Notes: a model not told the origin generated them from the sequence alone. Positions 41,112-50,085 are shown, counted from the stretch's first letter. The stretch is DNA of 64,000 bases from Bordetella genomosp. 2 (GCF_002261345.1 NZ_NEVT01000009.1:124001-188000), one strand, 5' to 3'. Made by a program: numbers and translations.

Positions 41112-42467
41112 CTATCGACCCTGGGCAGACGGCGAAGATTCCGGCGACTGCGCCGTCGCGACCGGCTGCGGCGACGGCGCGGCGCGCGTCGGCGTTATGC
41201 GCCAGATGGTGTTCGACAAATCGTCGGCGACGATCAGCGCGCCTTTCGGATCGACCGTCACACCCACCGGACGACCGCGGGTGGTGCCGTCGCTGTCCCG
41301 AAACCCGGTAACGAAATCCACCGGCGGGCCGGCCGGCCGCCCGTCGCGGAACGGCACGAACACCACCTTGTAGCCGACGGGCTCGCTGCGGTTCCAACTG
41401 CCGTGTTCGCCGACGAAGACCCCGCGGGCGAACTGGCCGCCCATCGCGTCGGTCGAGAAATCCACGCCCAGCGCCGCGACGTGCGAGCCCAGGCTGTAGT
41501 CGGGCTTGATCACCGCCGCGACCTTTTCCGGGTCCTGGGGGCGAACCCGCTCGTCCACGTTTTGCCCCCAATAGCTGTACGGCCAGCCATAGAAACCGCC
41601 TTCCTGCACCGCGGTCAGATAATCGGGAACCAGGTCCGGCCCGATCTCATCGCGTTCGTTCACGACCGCCCACAACTGGCCGGTATCCGGCTGGATGGTC
41701 AGCGCGGTGGGATTGCGCAGCCCGGTGGCGTAGGTCTTGTATTCGCCAGTGCGGGCATTGACCCGCCAGATGCGCGCGCGGTCGGCCTCCGCCGTCATGC
41801 CGCGTTCGGTGATATTGCTGTTGGAGCCGATGCCCACATACAGATACTGGCCGTCGGCGCTGGCGGTCATGGCCTTGGTCCAGTGGTGGTTGATTTCCGA
41901 CGGCAGGAGCGTCACTGTCTCGGGCGGGCCGCTCGCCTTGGTCTGCCCCGGCTGGTAGTCGAACCGCACCAAGGCGTCCTGGTTGGCCACATAGAGCTTG
42001 TCGCCCACCAACGCGAGGCCGTACGGCGCGTTGAGGCCTTCCGCGAAGGTCGAGGCTTCATAAGTGCCGTCGCCCTCGGCGTCGCGCAGCAAGGTCAGGC
42101 GGTTGCCGCCCTTTACCGGGCTGGTGCCGCGGGCCTTGATGATGCCGGCGATCACATCCTTGGGCTTGAGCTGGGCGGCATTGCCGCCCCGGCCCTCGGC
42201 CACCAGGATATCGCCATTGGGCAACAGCAGCGTCTGGCGCGGGATCTTCAAGCCGGTGGCGATGGCGGTGACCGTATACCCGTCCGGCACTATCGGCATC
42301 TTGTCGCCCCACTCCGCCGGTTGCGCGATCACCATATCCGGCAGCAGCCCCCGCTCTGGCTTGGGCAGCTCGGGGTCGGGCCCGACCTGCGCGGGCCCGG
42401 CCTGGCCGCTGCAAACGCCCAACGCGACAGACAAGGGAAAAACGGCAAGCAGGCTACGGTATTTCAT
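41112..42467 (-). CDS. PQQ-dependent sugar dehydrogenase-like (sorbosone dehydrogenase family) protein
   Basis: 451 aa. Signal peptide in the first 25 residues. Beta-propeller signatures: GLKIPRQTLLLPNGDILVAEG, GLNAPYGLALVGDKLYVAN, NHHWTKAMTASADGQYLYV, EGGFYGWPYSYWG, GVFVGEHGSWNRSE and ALIVADDLSNTIWRI. Such periplasmic enzymes oxidise aldoses with soluble PQQ, though many homologues have no proven activity. Translationally coupled (4-bp overlap at 42464-42467) to the membrane protein upstream. Confidence 0.88.
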   Translation of the reverse strand: MKYRSLLAVFPLSVALGVCSGQAGPAQVGPDPELPKPERGLLPDMVIAQPAEWGDKMPIVPDGYTVTAIATGLKIPRQTLLLPNGDILVAEGRGGNAAQLKPKDVIAGIIKARGTSPVKGGNRLTLLRDAEGDGTYEASTFAEGLNAPYGLALVGDKLYVANQDALVRFDYQPGQTKASGPPETVTLLPSEINHHWTKAMTASADGQYLYVGIGSNSNITERGMTAEADRARIWRVNARTGEYKTYATGLRNPTALTIQPDTGQLWAVVNERDEIGPDLVPDYLTAVQEGGFYGWPYSYWGQNVDERVRPQDPEKVAAVIKPDYSLGSHVAALGVDFSTDAMGGQFARGVFVGEHGSWNRSEPVGYKVVFVPFRDGRPAGPPVDFVTGFRDSDGTTRGRPVGVTVDPKGALIVADDLSNTIWRITPTRAAPSPQPVATAQSPESSPSAQGR

Positions 42468-42892
42468 ACGGCGCCCCTGATATGCGGGGTGCGGAAGCCC
42501 AGCCATATCGCCGCGCAGGCCAGCACCACGGTGACCACCGACAAGATCAGGCCGGCGGGCATGCTGCCCCATGCGTCGCGCGCATGGACCAGCGCATTGA
42601 AAATGCCCACGACCCAGACCGCCAGCAACGCCAGCACGTAGGGCACGATCCCCCGGGCACGCTGGTAAGGCCGGAACAGATCGATAATGGCGAGAACCAG
42701 CGCAATGCCGCTGAACACCAGCGCCCCCACCAGCAGCCACGAGGCGAAATTATTCCACTGGATATGGAAAGTTTTCGCATACGCCGCATCGCTGAGTGCC
42801 GCGCCGAGAAACAAGGGCAACATCCCCGCCAGAAATACCGCATGCACCGGGTGCACCGTCAGCGCGTACCGATGTTCAATGATTGGGGTCAC
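42464..42892 (-). CDS. DUF2231-like integral membrane protein
   Basis: 142 aa, four hydrophobic helices. The start LTVHPVHAVFLAGMLPLFLGA resembles the DUF2231 family. GTG 42892 is chosen because AAGGAGG lies 8 bp ahead; longer in-frame starts lack this. It overlaps the sugar dehydrogenase-like gene by 4 bp. In many genomes DUF2231 proteins sit beside PQQ-type dehydrogenases and may anchor them or pass on electrons; that is inference. Confidence 0.75.
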   Translation of the reverse strand: MTPIIEHRYALTVHPVHAVFLAGMLPLFLGAALSDAAYAKTFHIQWNNFASWLLVGALVFSGIALVLAIIDLFRPYQRARGIVPYVLALLAVWVVGIFNALVHARDAWGSMPAGLILSVVTVVLACAAIWLGFRTPHIRGAV

Positions 42893-43013
42893 CTTGATCG
42901 CCTCCTTGCCGGGCCGGACGCACGATTGCGGAGGGCGGCGCAGCAATTGCCGTGCCCGCGGCGGGGCACGGCAACCAAGGGCGGCCGCGCGCGGCTAGCG
43001 ACCGGGGCCGGAA

Positions 43014-43265
43014 TCAGTTGGTGTTGATCCAGTGCTGGGCATCGCGGATGAACCAGGGAAGGTTCAACCTTTCCCCCTCGCCGGACTTGATGATCAGGCG
43101 CTGGCCCGACGGGTCGGAAGCGCCACTGGCCGCCGGCGCCGTGGAAGGCGGCCGGCTGCGGTAGTCCATGTCGGCCTGCCGGGGCGGGCTATCCGCGCAG
43201 GCGGCAAGCAACGCGCACGCCATCGCGGCAAGGATTGGTCGCAGTGTTGAACGAAGGGGCGTCAT
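43014..43265 (-). CDS. Small lipoprotein, unknown function
   Basis: 83 aa. Signal peptide with lipobox ALLAAC near residue 20, then a short Pro/Ser-rich linker and a C-terminal patch (LIIKSGEGERLNLPWFIRDAQHWINTN). No known domain recognised. ATG 43265 puts the signal peptide at the N-terminus; a longer frame extends upstream but is antisense-like. It stands between the DUF2231 gene and the nucleotidyltransferase gene, all on the minus strand. Confidence 0.65.
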   Translation of the reverse strand: MTPLRSTLRPILAAMACALLAACADSPPRQADMDYRSRPPSTAPAASGASDPSGQRLIIKSGEGERLNLPWFIRDAQHWINTN

Positions 43266-43323
43266 GATGTCCTGGTTTCCGCTGGCGGCAACCGCCGGCC
43301 GCTGCCAAGCGGCCGCCTGCTGC

Positions 43324-44112
43324 TTACGCACTGGCGTCGAGATAGCTCCGGATCGCTTCCGGCATGTGTTTGACCGATTGACCCGGAGGCTCATCGGTAC
43401 GAAGGTCCACGTACAGATCCACTGCCTGCATGTATGCGTTGCGCACCGATACCGCATCATACGTCGGGACCGTTTTCGCCAACTGCTCCGTGCAAGGGCC
43501 GTCCAGCATCTCGATGCGCCGCATGCCCCGCTGCGGGCGTCCGGCACGGCGGTGCAGCATGGGGCCCAGCACCTGGTCGCGAAAGAAGGCCAGCATCCCG
43601 ATTGCCTCGAACAGCTCGCCGCGGGCAAGTTTGGTCGCCCCGTAATGCAACCATATCCACGCCCGCTGTTCGAACCAGTCCGGCGATGCATCTGGCCACG
43701 CGATGACGGCCGCATCGAGACAGGCTTCCAGCCGGCCCGGATCGCGCGAGAACAACACGGCGGGGCGCTCGACAAGGCGGTCCAGGCTGGACGCCGTCAC
43801 GAACTTCAGGTCGACATGTATCAGCGGTGGCCCGTAAAGGCAGATCAGCAGCCTCGGTTCCCCGACGTGCTCGCCGCTGAACGCCGCCAACAAATCTCCG
43901 ACCCGCGTCGCTATTTCTTTTCGCGACGCCATGACCTCGCCGTAGCTCTCTTCCTCCGCGACCACGACAAAATCGAGATCCGAATGTCGATCGAGCCCTC
44001 CGTGGATATACGAACCGCCGGCCAGCAAGGCAGTCAGCCGCCGGTCGTGCTGCACTACGCTGCGAACCCGCTCGACGAATTCCCCATGCAGGGTTGGCAG
44101 TGTGCATGACAT
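43324..44112 (-). CDS. Nucleotidyltransferase-fold protein (aminoglycoside adenylyltransferase-like)
   Basis: 262 aa. The GS-x(n)-DxD motif of polymerase-beta-type nucleotidyltransferases is clear: LLAGGSYIHGGLDRHSDLDF near residues 30-50. A helical C-terminal part follows, like that of aminoglycoside nucleotidyltransferases. ATG 44112 has AGGAGG 9 bp ahead. Divergent from the streptothricin-acetyltransferase-like gene 149 bp away, which strengthens a detoxification reading, but substrate is unproven. Confidence 0.8.
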   Translation of the reverse strand: MSCTLPTLHGEFVERVRSVVQHDRRLTALLAGGSYIHGGLDRHSDLDFVVVAEEESYGEVMASRKEIATRVGDLLAAFSGEHVGEPRLLICLYGPPLIHVDLKFVTASSLDRLVERPAVLFSRDPGRLEACLDAAVIAWPDASPDWFEQRAWIWLHYGATKLARGELFEAIGMLAFFRDQVLGPMLHRRAGRPQRGMRRIEMLDGPCTEQLAKTVPTYDAVSVRNAYMQAVDLYVDLRTDEPPGQSVKHMPEAIRSYLDASA

Positions 44113-44261
44113 ACTCAGTCCTCCTGGCGTACCGCCCAGGTTACTAAACTCGTGCTGGCCGGACAAACGCGAGCGGTCGCTACCGGCTCGGGCCGATGCA
44201 AAGTTTCGCCCGGATGGCGGCTTCGCTATATTGCCTGAACTCGCGCAAAGGAAATCGCTAC

Positions 44262-44816
44262 ATGATAGAAGTCCGCCCGGCCCATCCCCACGACCTGGTT
44301 CCACTGGCCGCATGCGATTTCTCGTTCACGATCGAGCGCGTTGCCATGGGGCCTTTCGATGGGCCGGGCATCGCCCATACGGAACCAGTGCAGCCACCAC
44401 GCGCCAAGCAATATGAGTTCGATGCGGACGAGCTGGGCGGTTATCTCAATGCCCGCGACCGGGCATTGTTCGTGGTGGAGACGAAATCCAGCCAGGCCGT
44501 CGGCTACCTCGCCATCTCACACGCCTGGAACCGGTTTGCCAGCATCGACGATATCGCGATCGACGCCGCGCATCGGCGCCTGGGCGCCGCGCGCAAGCTG
44601 ATGGATGCGGCCGTCGCGTGGGCGCGGGGCGAAGGCCTGGCGGGGGTGCGGCTGGAGACGCAGTCTAATAACGTGGGTGCTTGCCTGTTTTATCAGCGGT
44701 ACGGGTTCGTACTGGGAGGGCATGACCGCTATCTTTATTCTGCGCTTGATGAGGTGCGGGATGAGGTTGCTTTGTTTTGGTATTTGCGGTTTGGGGGTGG
44801 GGGGCGGCTCAGCTGA
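44262..44816 (+). CDS. GNAT acetyltransferase, streptothricin-acetyltransferase-like
   Basis: 184 aa. The GNAT acetyl-CoA site R-R-x-G-x-A is in AAHRRLGAARKLMDAAVAWA. The C-terminal VRLETQSNNVGACLFYQRYG and GGHDRYLYSALDEVRDEVALF match the Sat/streptothricin N-acetyltransferase pattern closely. ATG 44262 has AAAGGA 9 bp ahead. Base use near the 3' end becomes G/T-rich at third positions, unlike the neighbouring genes, just before the island begins. Resistance to streptothricin is a family-based guess. Confidence 0.8.
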   Translation: MIEVRPAHPHDLVPLAACDFSFTIERVAMGPFDGPGIAHTEPVQPPRAKQYEFDADELGGYLNARDRALFVVETKSSQAVGYLAISHAWNRFASIDDIAIDAAHRRLGAARKLMDAAVAWARGEGLAGVRLETQSNNVGACLFYQRYGFVLGGHDRYLYSALDEVRDEVALFWYLRFGGGGRLS

Positions 44817-44872
44817 GACCTGGCACCACCATCACTGAGCTTTAGGTTCGTTGTCTCCTCATGGACACAAGC

Positions 44873-44904
44873 GTCCGCTTTCGGCGCGAAGCAGCCACTC
44901 GGTC
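44873..44904 (+). repeat. Dispersed GCTTTCGG motif, copy 1
   Basis: GTCCGCTTTCGGCGCGAAGC, followed by AGCCACTCGGTC. Imperfectly repeated at 49359-49390 (same strand) and 51545-51568 (opposite strand), all inside the island. Resembles a family of intergenic remnants seen in many proteobacteria. Confidence 0.4.
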
Positions 44905-45065
44905 ATTGATTTTCTCCAAAGACTGAGATCAAGAATATTAGGCTTGTCTAAACACTGCAAAAGCTAATTTGCCTATCACACGGCAAGTTCATGCGGTATT
45001 AGTCGAACTGGACTAACCTGTTGCATGTCTTCCAAATCCAGTTAGCTTGAGAAAGGATTCGATCA

Positions 45066-45667
45066 ATGATTGAAGTCTCCGAGAGATACTTGGTCTTCGG
45101 GCAAAAAAATTTCGTGAAAGAAGTGGCGATCCCAATCGGAGAGGTGATTGAGGAGATTGCGAAAGAGTATCCGTGTGCTGACGACGCAGCTCCAAGGCTA
45201 TCTCCTCGTCCTACAGCCTGTCTTTCCGGACTAGACGCATTAATTGGAGTATCAGTGTTCTTAGGGGCTGGGCCGGAACTAAATTCCTTGATGAAATCTA
45301 TGATGCGAAACTAGGGCCAAAAATTAAAGAGTATTTTTGGCCCTATATTGAAAAACACGGATCTGATAAAAAATATTCGCTTGCAATTTTGACGGAAAAG
45401 AGAGAAACCGGAGGGTCTGTCCTAATATGCTGTATTGGTTCTTCTATTGAGGAAATCGAATCATCGGAAAGACATATCCCCGCCGCCCTTACTATAGCGA
45501 AGGAGTTGCTGGATTCGTCAATAGGGAATTCCGTTTATCTTTATGTGATCGAAAGCGGAAAAATTAACTTGAAGCCGAAAGTCTTTGAGAGCCATGAAAT
45601 GGCTCTGGAAGGGCTAAAGAAGATGTATCCCGCGAAATTGCCAAAATACATTAAACCAAGAAGCTAA
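45066..45667 (+). pseudogene. Unknown island gene, probably frameshifted
   Basis: Two good frames join end to end. The first (45066 onwards) reads MIEVSERYLVFGQKNFVKEV and runs to a stop at 45314. The second is open from 45182 and carries WSISVLRGWAGTKFLDEIYD, then KKYSLAILTEKRETGGSVLI to the TAA at 45667. The natural change-over is between about 45180 and 45240. The second frame alone has no obvious start. Codon use is A+T-rich, unlike the surrounding chromosome. No family recognised. Either a broken gene of about 200 codons or a sequencing-level shift. Confidence 0.5.
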
Positions 45668-45721
45668 CAAGGCAATGCACTCGACAAGTGCGTGATTGCA
45701 GCTTTAGAGAATGTCTACAGT

Positions 45722-45781
45722 GGGTCGGATAGACGGCTCAATACCGCTGCTTTCGCTGACCGGCTGCACAGGGTCGGATAG
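45722..45781. repeat. 11-bp direct repeat before the integrase remnant
   Basis: GGGTCGGATAG occurs at 45722-45732 and again at 45771-45781, 49 bp apart, in the gene-free gap between the frameshifted gene and the integrase. Could be an accessory recombinase site or chance. Confidence 0.3.
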
Positions 45782-45833
45782 CGCCCCTCCGTAGGAGCAC
45801 ACTGAATATCCCTTTACTTGAAAGGAGATTGCC

Positions 45834-46450
45834 ATGGAATCCAACAATGCCGCCGTCGACCGTCGTGTGCCCTGGAACAAGGGAAAACTCACTGGACAGA
45901 AGCCACCCCTAAAGCTCCGAGAAATTTGGGCAATCCGAACGAGACTTCAGACGGCATCGAACATCCGGGAACTCGCGATGTTCAATCTTGCAATCGATGG
46001 CAAACTTCGAGCTTGCGATCTCACGCGATTGCAAGTGCAGGACGTCCGTCACGGAAGCCACCTGGCCGCGAGAGCCACCATCATGCAACAAAAGACCCAG
46101 CGTCCGCTCCAATTCGAGATCACGGAGCAAACTCGTGAGAGCCTTGAAGCGTGGATTGATGTGCGAGGCCTAAAGGCGGCGGACTTTCTGTTTCCCAGCC
46201 GGTTGCATGCATCGCCGCATCTGTCGACGCGGCAGTACGCCCGGATTGTGCATCGCTGGGTCGCATCGATTGGACTCGACGATACCGCAACACTATGCGC
46301 CGTACAAAAGCCTCGCTGATCTACCGTCGGACGAAGAATCTTCGAGCAGTACAGCTGCTACTCGGGCATACGAAGCTGGAAAGCACTGTTCGCTATCTCG
46401 GCATCGAGGTCGGCGATGCTCTTGAGATGGCGGAGCAAACGGAAGTTTGA
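45834..46450 (+). pseudogene. Tyrosine recombinase/integrase, frameshifted
   Basis: AAAGGAG precedes ATG 45834. The first frame (161 codons, to a stop at 46319) contains the catalytic Arg region (AIDGKLRACDLTRLQVQDV) and FLFPSRLHASPHLSTRQYAR. The remainder continues in another frame: NTMRRTKASLIYRR, LLLGHTKLESTVRYLGIEVG, ending at TGA 46450. The join near 46280-46300 is missing bases, so the expected HxMR box reads NTMR and its histidine is lost. A small integrase of this type would be about 205 aa. Judged inactive. Confidence 0.75.
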
Positions 46451-46476
46451 TGCATCCCGGCCAGAAGCAGACGCTC

Positions 46477-46650
46477 TCAGGCGGTTTCCGATCCACTGTT
46501 GCGCTTCGCGCGGCTCAGCCTCGATTGCATCATCCACGCGTAGGGCTCCGCAATCTTCGGGTCGCCGTGAAGCATCACTTCCAATCTGCGTGCGGAGAAC
46601 AGATCACGACTGGGCAGCGACAGGAAGCCGAAATGGCGCTCCCAGTCGAT
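46477..46650 (-). pseudogene. Possible C-terminal gene fragment
   Basis: Minus-strand frame of about 55 codons, WERHFGFLSLPSRDLFSARR continuing LEVMLHGDPKIAEPYAWMMQ to TGA at 46477. It overlaps the end of the AhpD-like gene in a different phase and has no start codon with a ribosome site. Its composition looks protein-like, so it may be the tail of a lost gene. No family recognised. Confidence 0.25.
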
Positions 46651-47050
46651 TGAACGCGTTCATTGCCGCGATCGTGATCGTGAGGTCAACCAAATCCTTT
46701 GGCGTGAATTGTGCCGAGGCAGCGGCATACGCCTCATCAGAGGCGTGCGTCTCGCTGACACGGGTCACCTCCTCAGCCCAGGCCAGCGCGGCGCACTCCT
46801 GCTCAGAGAATAGATGGTGCACCTCGTCCCATACTGGTACCAAGTTGATCTTGTCAATCGACATGGTTTTTCTGAGATCGCGACTGTGCATGTCGATGCA
46901 GTGTGCGCAGCCGTTGATTTGCGAAACGCGGAGGAACACGAGGTGCACGAGTTCCTCAGGGAGGTTTGTCTTCTTCGTGACGTAGTGGTGGATACCGAAA
47001 AGTGCCTTCGCGCCTTCAGGTGCGATCTCTTGCCAGTTCAAGCGGGTCAT
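46604..47050 (-). CDS. AhpD-like / carboxymuconolactone decarboxylase-family protein
   Basis: 148 aa. The AhpD redox motif is present as INGCAHCIDMHSRDLR near residue 50, with ALAWAEEVTRVSETHASDE and a final NAFNRLGAPFRLP. Such proteins act as alkylhydroperoxidases or thiol-disulfide antioxidants. ATG 47050 has AGGAAAGGA just ahead. Divergent from the MocR-type regulator, the usual arrangement for this pair, which implies control by it. Confidence 0.9.
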   Translation of the reverse strand: MTRLNWQEIAPEGAKALFGIHHYVTKKTNLPEELVHLVFLRVSQINGCAHCIDMHSRDLRKTMSIDKINLVPVWDEVHHLFSEQECAALAWAEEVTRVSETHASDEAYAAASAQFTPKDLVDLTITIAAMNAFNRLGAPFRLPVAAQS

Positions 47051-47175
47051 CACAGTCCTTTCCTGTCGTTGATGATGCGTAGGATCGCGGCCGGCGCGCC
47101 CCGGGGGTCGCCTATCGACTTCGGCCGCGATCCATGTCATAACCAAACGTTACTCCACCGGGTATTGGAAAAATA

Positions 47176-47206
47176 GGCCCAAAAACTGCCGAAACGACTG
47201 GCCCAA
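47176..47206. promoter_or_regulatory. Direct repeat GGCCCAA before the MocR gene
   Basis: GGCCCAA at 47176-47182 and 47200-47206, 24 bp apart centre to centre, directly upstream of ATG 47208. MocR-type regulators often bind direct repeats, so this is a plausible operator for both divergent genes. Inference from position. Confidence 0.35.
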
Positions 47207-47207
47207 G

Positions 47208-48626
47208 ATGACTGACCCAAACACGTTAAATGTGCTATCCATCCAGGTGGACCGAGCCGCCGTCGCGCCAATCGGCGACCAGATCCATGCGAGCCTCCGA
47301 CAGGCCATCCTCGACGGCCGGCTTGCGCCGGGACAGCGTTTGCCTTCCGGTCGGGACCTCGCCGCGCAGCTTGGCGTCGCGCGCGGCACCATCCGCGTGG
47401 CTTACGATCGCCTAATCGCCGAGAACCTGGTATTCGGTGCCGGACCCGCAGGAACGCGCGTATGTGCTCGACCGCCCACCATCGAAGCGGTCGACGACGT
47501 GCCAATCGACCGGCCTCTGGCGGCTTTCACCCGTCCATTTTCGAGCTCCCCACTGCCGTTCCAAATGGGCGTACCAGCTCACGACGCGTTTCCGGCCAAG
47601 CTCTGGGCCCGTATGCGAGCGCGAGCCGTACGCGACGACGCCATCACTGACACGGCCTACCCTGACCCGCGAGGCGAACCTATGCTGCGGGCCCAGATCG
47701 CGAGCCACCTTGCCATTAGCCGACAAATGCAATGCCAGCCTGATCAAATCATCGTCACCGGTGGATACCGTCAGGGCCTGCTTCTTGCCCTGACTGCGCT
47801 ACGTGCTCACGGACGCCAGGTGTGGATCGAAGATCCGGGTTATCCGCTGGGAAGACGCGGGCTCGAGCTGATCGGCGCCGCGCTCGAACCCGTGCCCGTT
47901 GACGCCGAGGGGTTGCGCGTGGAAGATGGCATTGCCCGAGCGCCAGACGCCATGCTGGCACTGGTCACCCCAGGCCAACACGCGCCGCTAGGTGTGACCC
48001 TGTCGCGCGCACGAAGAAGCGCTTTGCTCGATTGGGCGGCGTCAAATGACGCCTGGATCATTGAAGATGACTATCTCGGCGAACTCCAGCTCGACGGTCG
48101 GGCGGCACCAGCCCTTGCCTCAGGCGCAGGCGCCGAGCGCGTGATTCACATCGGGTCGTTCAGCAAAACGCTCAGCCCGGCGCTTGGCCTCGGCTTCGTC
48201 GTCGCGCCGCGTTCGTTGGCGGAACGTCTGGTCGAGGTCGCCGCCGTGTTGGCCCCGGCTCCGAACCGGACTACGCAGTTGGCTGTTACGGAGTTTCTAT
48301 CCAATGGGCACTTCCTGCGACACCTGCGGCAGATGAAGGCTCTCTATACCGAGCGCCGCAACCTCGCGCTAATGCACGTGAGCAGGTTTTTGCCGGACAC
48401 GCGGACGGCTGGCCTAGGCGTGATCGCACCGCTGCAACAGACTGCGGACGACATGGCCGTGGTGCGAATCGCCCGCGCACATGGCCTCGCGCCTTCGGCG
48501 CTCTCCGCTTGGCACCTTCGCCGCGCTCACGCGCAACGTGGCTTGCTACTCAGCGTGACGAACCTACACCGCGACAACATAGACACCGCATGCGCGACGC
48601 TTGCAAGAATCGTCGCATCTCATTAA
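47208..48626 (+). CDS. MocR/PdxR-type transcriptional regulator (GntR HTH plus aminotransferase domain)
   Basis: 472 aa. N-terminal GntR winged helix (IGDQIHASLRQAILDGRLAP, LPSGRDLAAQLGVARGTIRV) then a class I aminotransferase-like domain with DPRGEPMLRAQIASHL, EDDYLGELQLDG and the PLP-lysine motif HIGSFSKTLSPALGLGF. These bind PLP and switch transcription of divergent genes. Here the target is probably the AhpD-like gene. G+C is lower than in the core genome. Ribosome site weak. Confidence 0.92.
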   Translation: MTDPNTLNVLSIQVDRAAVAPIGDQIHASLRQAILDGRLAPGQRLPSGRDLAAQLGVARGTIRVAYDRLIAENLVFGAGPAGTRVCARPPTIEAVDDVPIDRPLAAFTRPFSSSPLPFQMGVPAHDAFPAKLWARMRARAVRDDAITDTAYPDPRGEPMLRAQIASHLAISRQMQCQPDQIIVTGGYRQGLLLALTALRAHGRQVWIEDPGYPLGRRGLELIGAALEPVPVDAEGLRVEDGIARAPDAMLALVTPGQHAPLGVTLSRARRSALLDWAASNDAWIIEDDYLGELQLDGRAAPALASGAGAERVIHIGSFSKTLSPALGLGFVVAPRSLAERLVEVAAVLAPAPNRTTQLAVTEFLSNGHFLRHLRQMKALYTERRNLALMHVSRFLPDTRTAGLGVIAPLQQTADDMAVVRIARAHGLAPSALSAWHLRRAHAQRGLLLSVTNLHRDNIDTACATLARIVASH

Positions 48627-49472
48627 ACCGTAGACCGCATATTCCTGTGCATCACGCACGCGGCGTCGGAGTCTGGTTCTCGCCGATACTGATGTCATCG
48701 GTCAGCGGCGAACTTCCGCCGACGGCCAATTTCGGTCGTTCATTCAGGGTACCGATCAGATGCCCTAAGCGAATTTTTCGGCAACCATCTCGCTATTTGA
48801 ATGCAGGGGCGACATTCTTTCGTTGACGCCGAGGGGCTAATCCCTCCTCGTCAGCAATTTACTAAGCAATCGCATTGCGGAAGAAACGAAGGTTCAATAA
48901 GCCATACGAAACAGATCGCCGCTTTCGCTGCACCGGCTTTGAACCATATGCGAGGGGATTATAAAAACATGTGCAAACAGCCTGCTTTTTATTATGTTTT
49001 CCACGCAACTTGCATCCGCTCAAATTGCGTTCATACCTTCATGGTATGACGATGAATTGGTTGCATCATTCATCCATTATTTTTTTATACAGGTCGCGGA
49101 GTGATGTTCCCGATTCATCGGACAGTGGCGCTGCATTTCGCACGATGATTATGTTACCAGAGATTTCAGGTGCCTTCCTATTCCTGTCGCCACCGCGTGA
49201 GTAGCTCTGACGCATACGACCCTTCGCGCACTGTAGCCGTTACGGAGTACCCTTCTGTAAGCGAGCCCGAAGCCACGGTGTTATGCCATGAGCTCGCGTC
49301 GCATAGATGCGTCGCTGTATGAGTGACTCCTATGGGTCGAAAGCCGTCATTTGTGGGCGGCCGCTTTCGACCCAAAGCAGCCAGTCGCGAGGTGCGCTAA
49401 GGTGATGCATCGCAATGTTAACGCCTGAATTAAGTCGAACCATGAAGTGGCGACAACTTGATAATTGAATTT
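48627..49472. other. Gene-poor A+T-rich island stretch
   Basis: No gene with a believable start or known motif. Short open frames exist but have unbiased composition. Features seen: T-rich runs near 49075-49092, and an inverted repeat GGGTCGAAAGC (49334-49344) / GCTTTCGACCC (49363-49373) that includes the second dispersed motif copy (49359-49390). Likely decayed mobile or intergenic DNA. Confidence 0.5.
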
Positions 49473-50033
49473 TTAGGCATTTGTCTGTGCACGCTTGAAT
49501 GTGGCAATGTACGTTTCCTCAGGAACCGCGGGAATTTCCGCTACGATCTCTTCCAAGCGTGAATTGACTGCGAATAGTTCGTCATGTGCCTGATCGATCT
49601 CTGCGATGGTGATCTCAATGTCAGCGCGAGATCCCCGTTTGCCATAAGGGCTTGCTCCTGAGAGAGGAGTTCCATACATTCCATCATCGGTATTCCGCAT
49701 CCAGTAGTAATGTGCGAACTTGTTCCGAAGCGATCTAAGCTTGTCGATCCTTCGGCTGAGCCCGGCCACTTCCTTTGCCAGTGCCTCTTGAATGAGACGG
49801 TCGCCATAGCGATGATGATGAATTTCTAATGCTTGGGCTATCGCTCGCTGTATCTGGACGGCTCCGAGGAAATCTGTGTACGTTCTTGCGAGATACTCAG
49901 GTGTGCCAAGCAACCTCCCAAGCAATATACCCAGGTAGAACTCGGCATTTGCCCATTCCGTGACGAACCGACCGATGCAGGCTTGCTGCTGAGGAGTGAG
50001 CTGCGCATACGGAGATGAGTGGCTGAATGGCAT
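49473..50033 (-). CDS. HEPN-like hypothetical protein
   Basis: 186 aa, mostly helical. The segment LRSLRNKFAHYYWMRNTDDG carries an R-N-x3-H signature (Arg103, Asn104, His108), as in HEPN-domain RNases and HEPN-like proteins of toxin-antitoxin and antiviral systems. No partner antitoxin gene is adjacent. It starts 61 bp from the left end of the IS256 element and is read in the same direction as the transposase, so its transcription may now depend on the IS. The HEPN reading rests on one motif; it may be a non-catalytic relative. Confidence 0.5.
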   Translation of the reverse strand: MPFSHSSPYAQLTPQQQACIGRFVTEWANAEFYLGILLGRLLGTPEYLARTYTDFLGAVQIQRAIAQALEIHHHRYGDRLIQEALAKEVAGLSRRIDKLRSLRNKFAHYYWMRNTDDGMYGTPLSGASPYGKRGSRADIEITIAEIDQAHDELFAVNSRLEEIVAEIPAVPEETYIATFKRAQTNA

Positions 50034-50085
50034 TGATGTTCAACTATAAATGGGACGTAGAGCGCGAGCATTGGTCGTCTATAAA

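Noticed and set aside
48801-49204. Two short plus-strand frames in the gene-poor island stretch
   Set aside because: Overlapping, no Shine-Dalgarno sequence, no coding bias and no recognisable motif.
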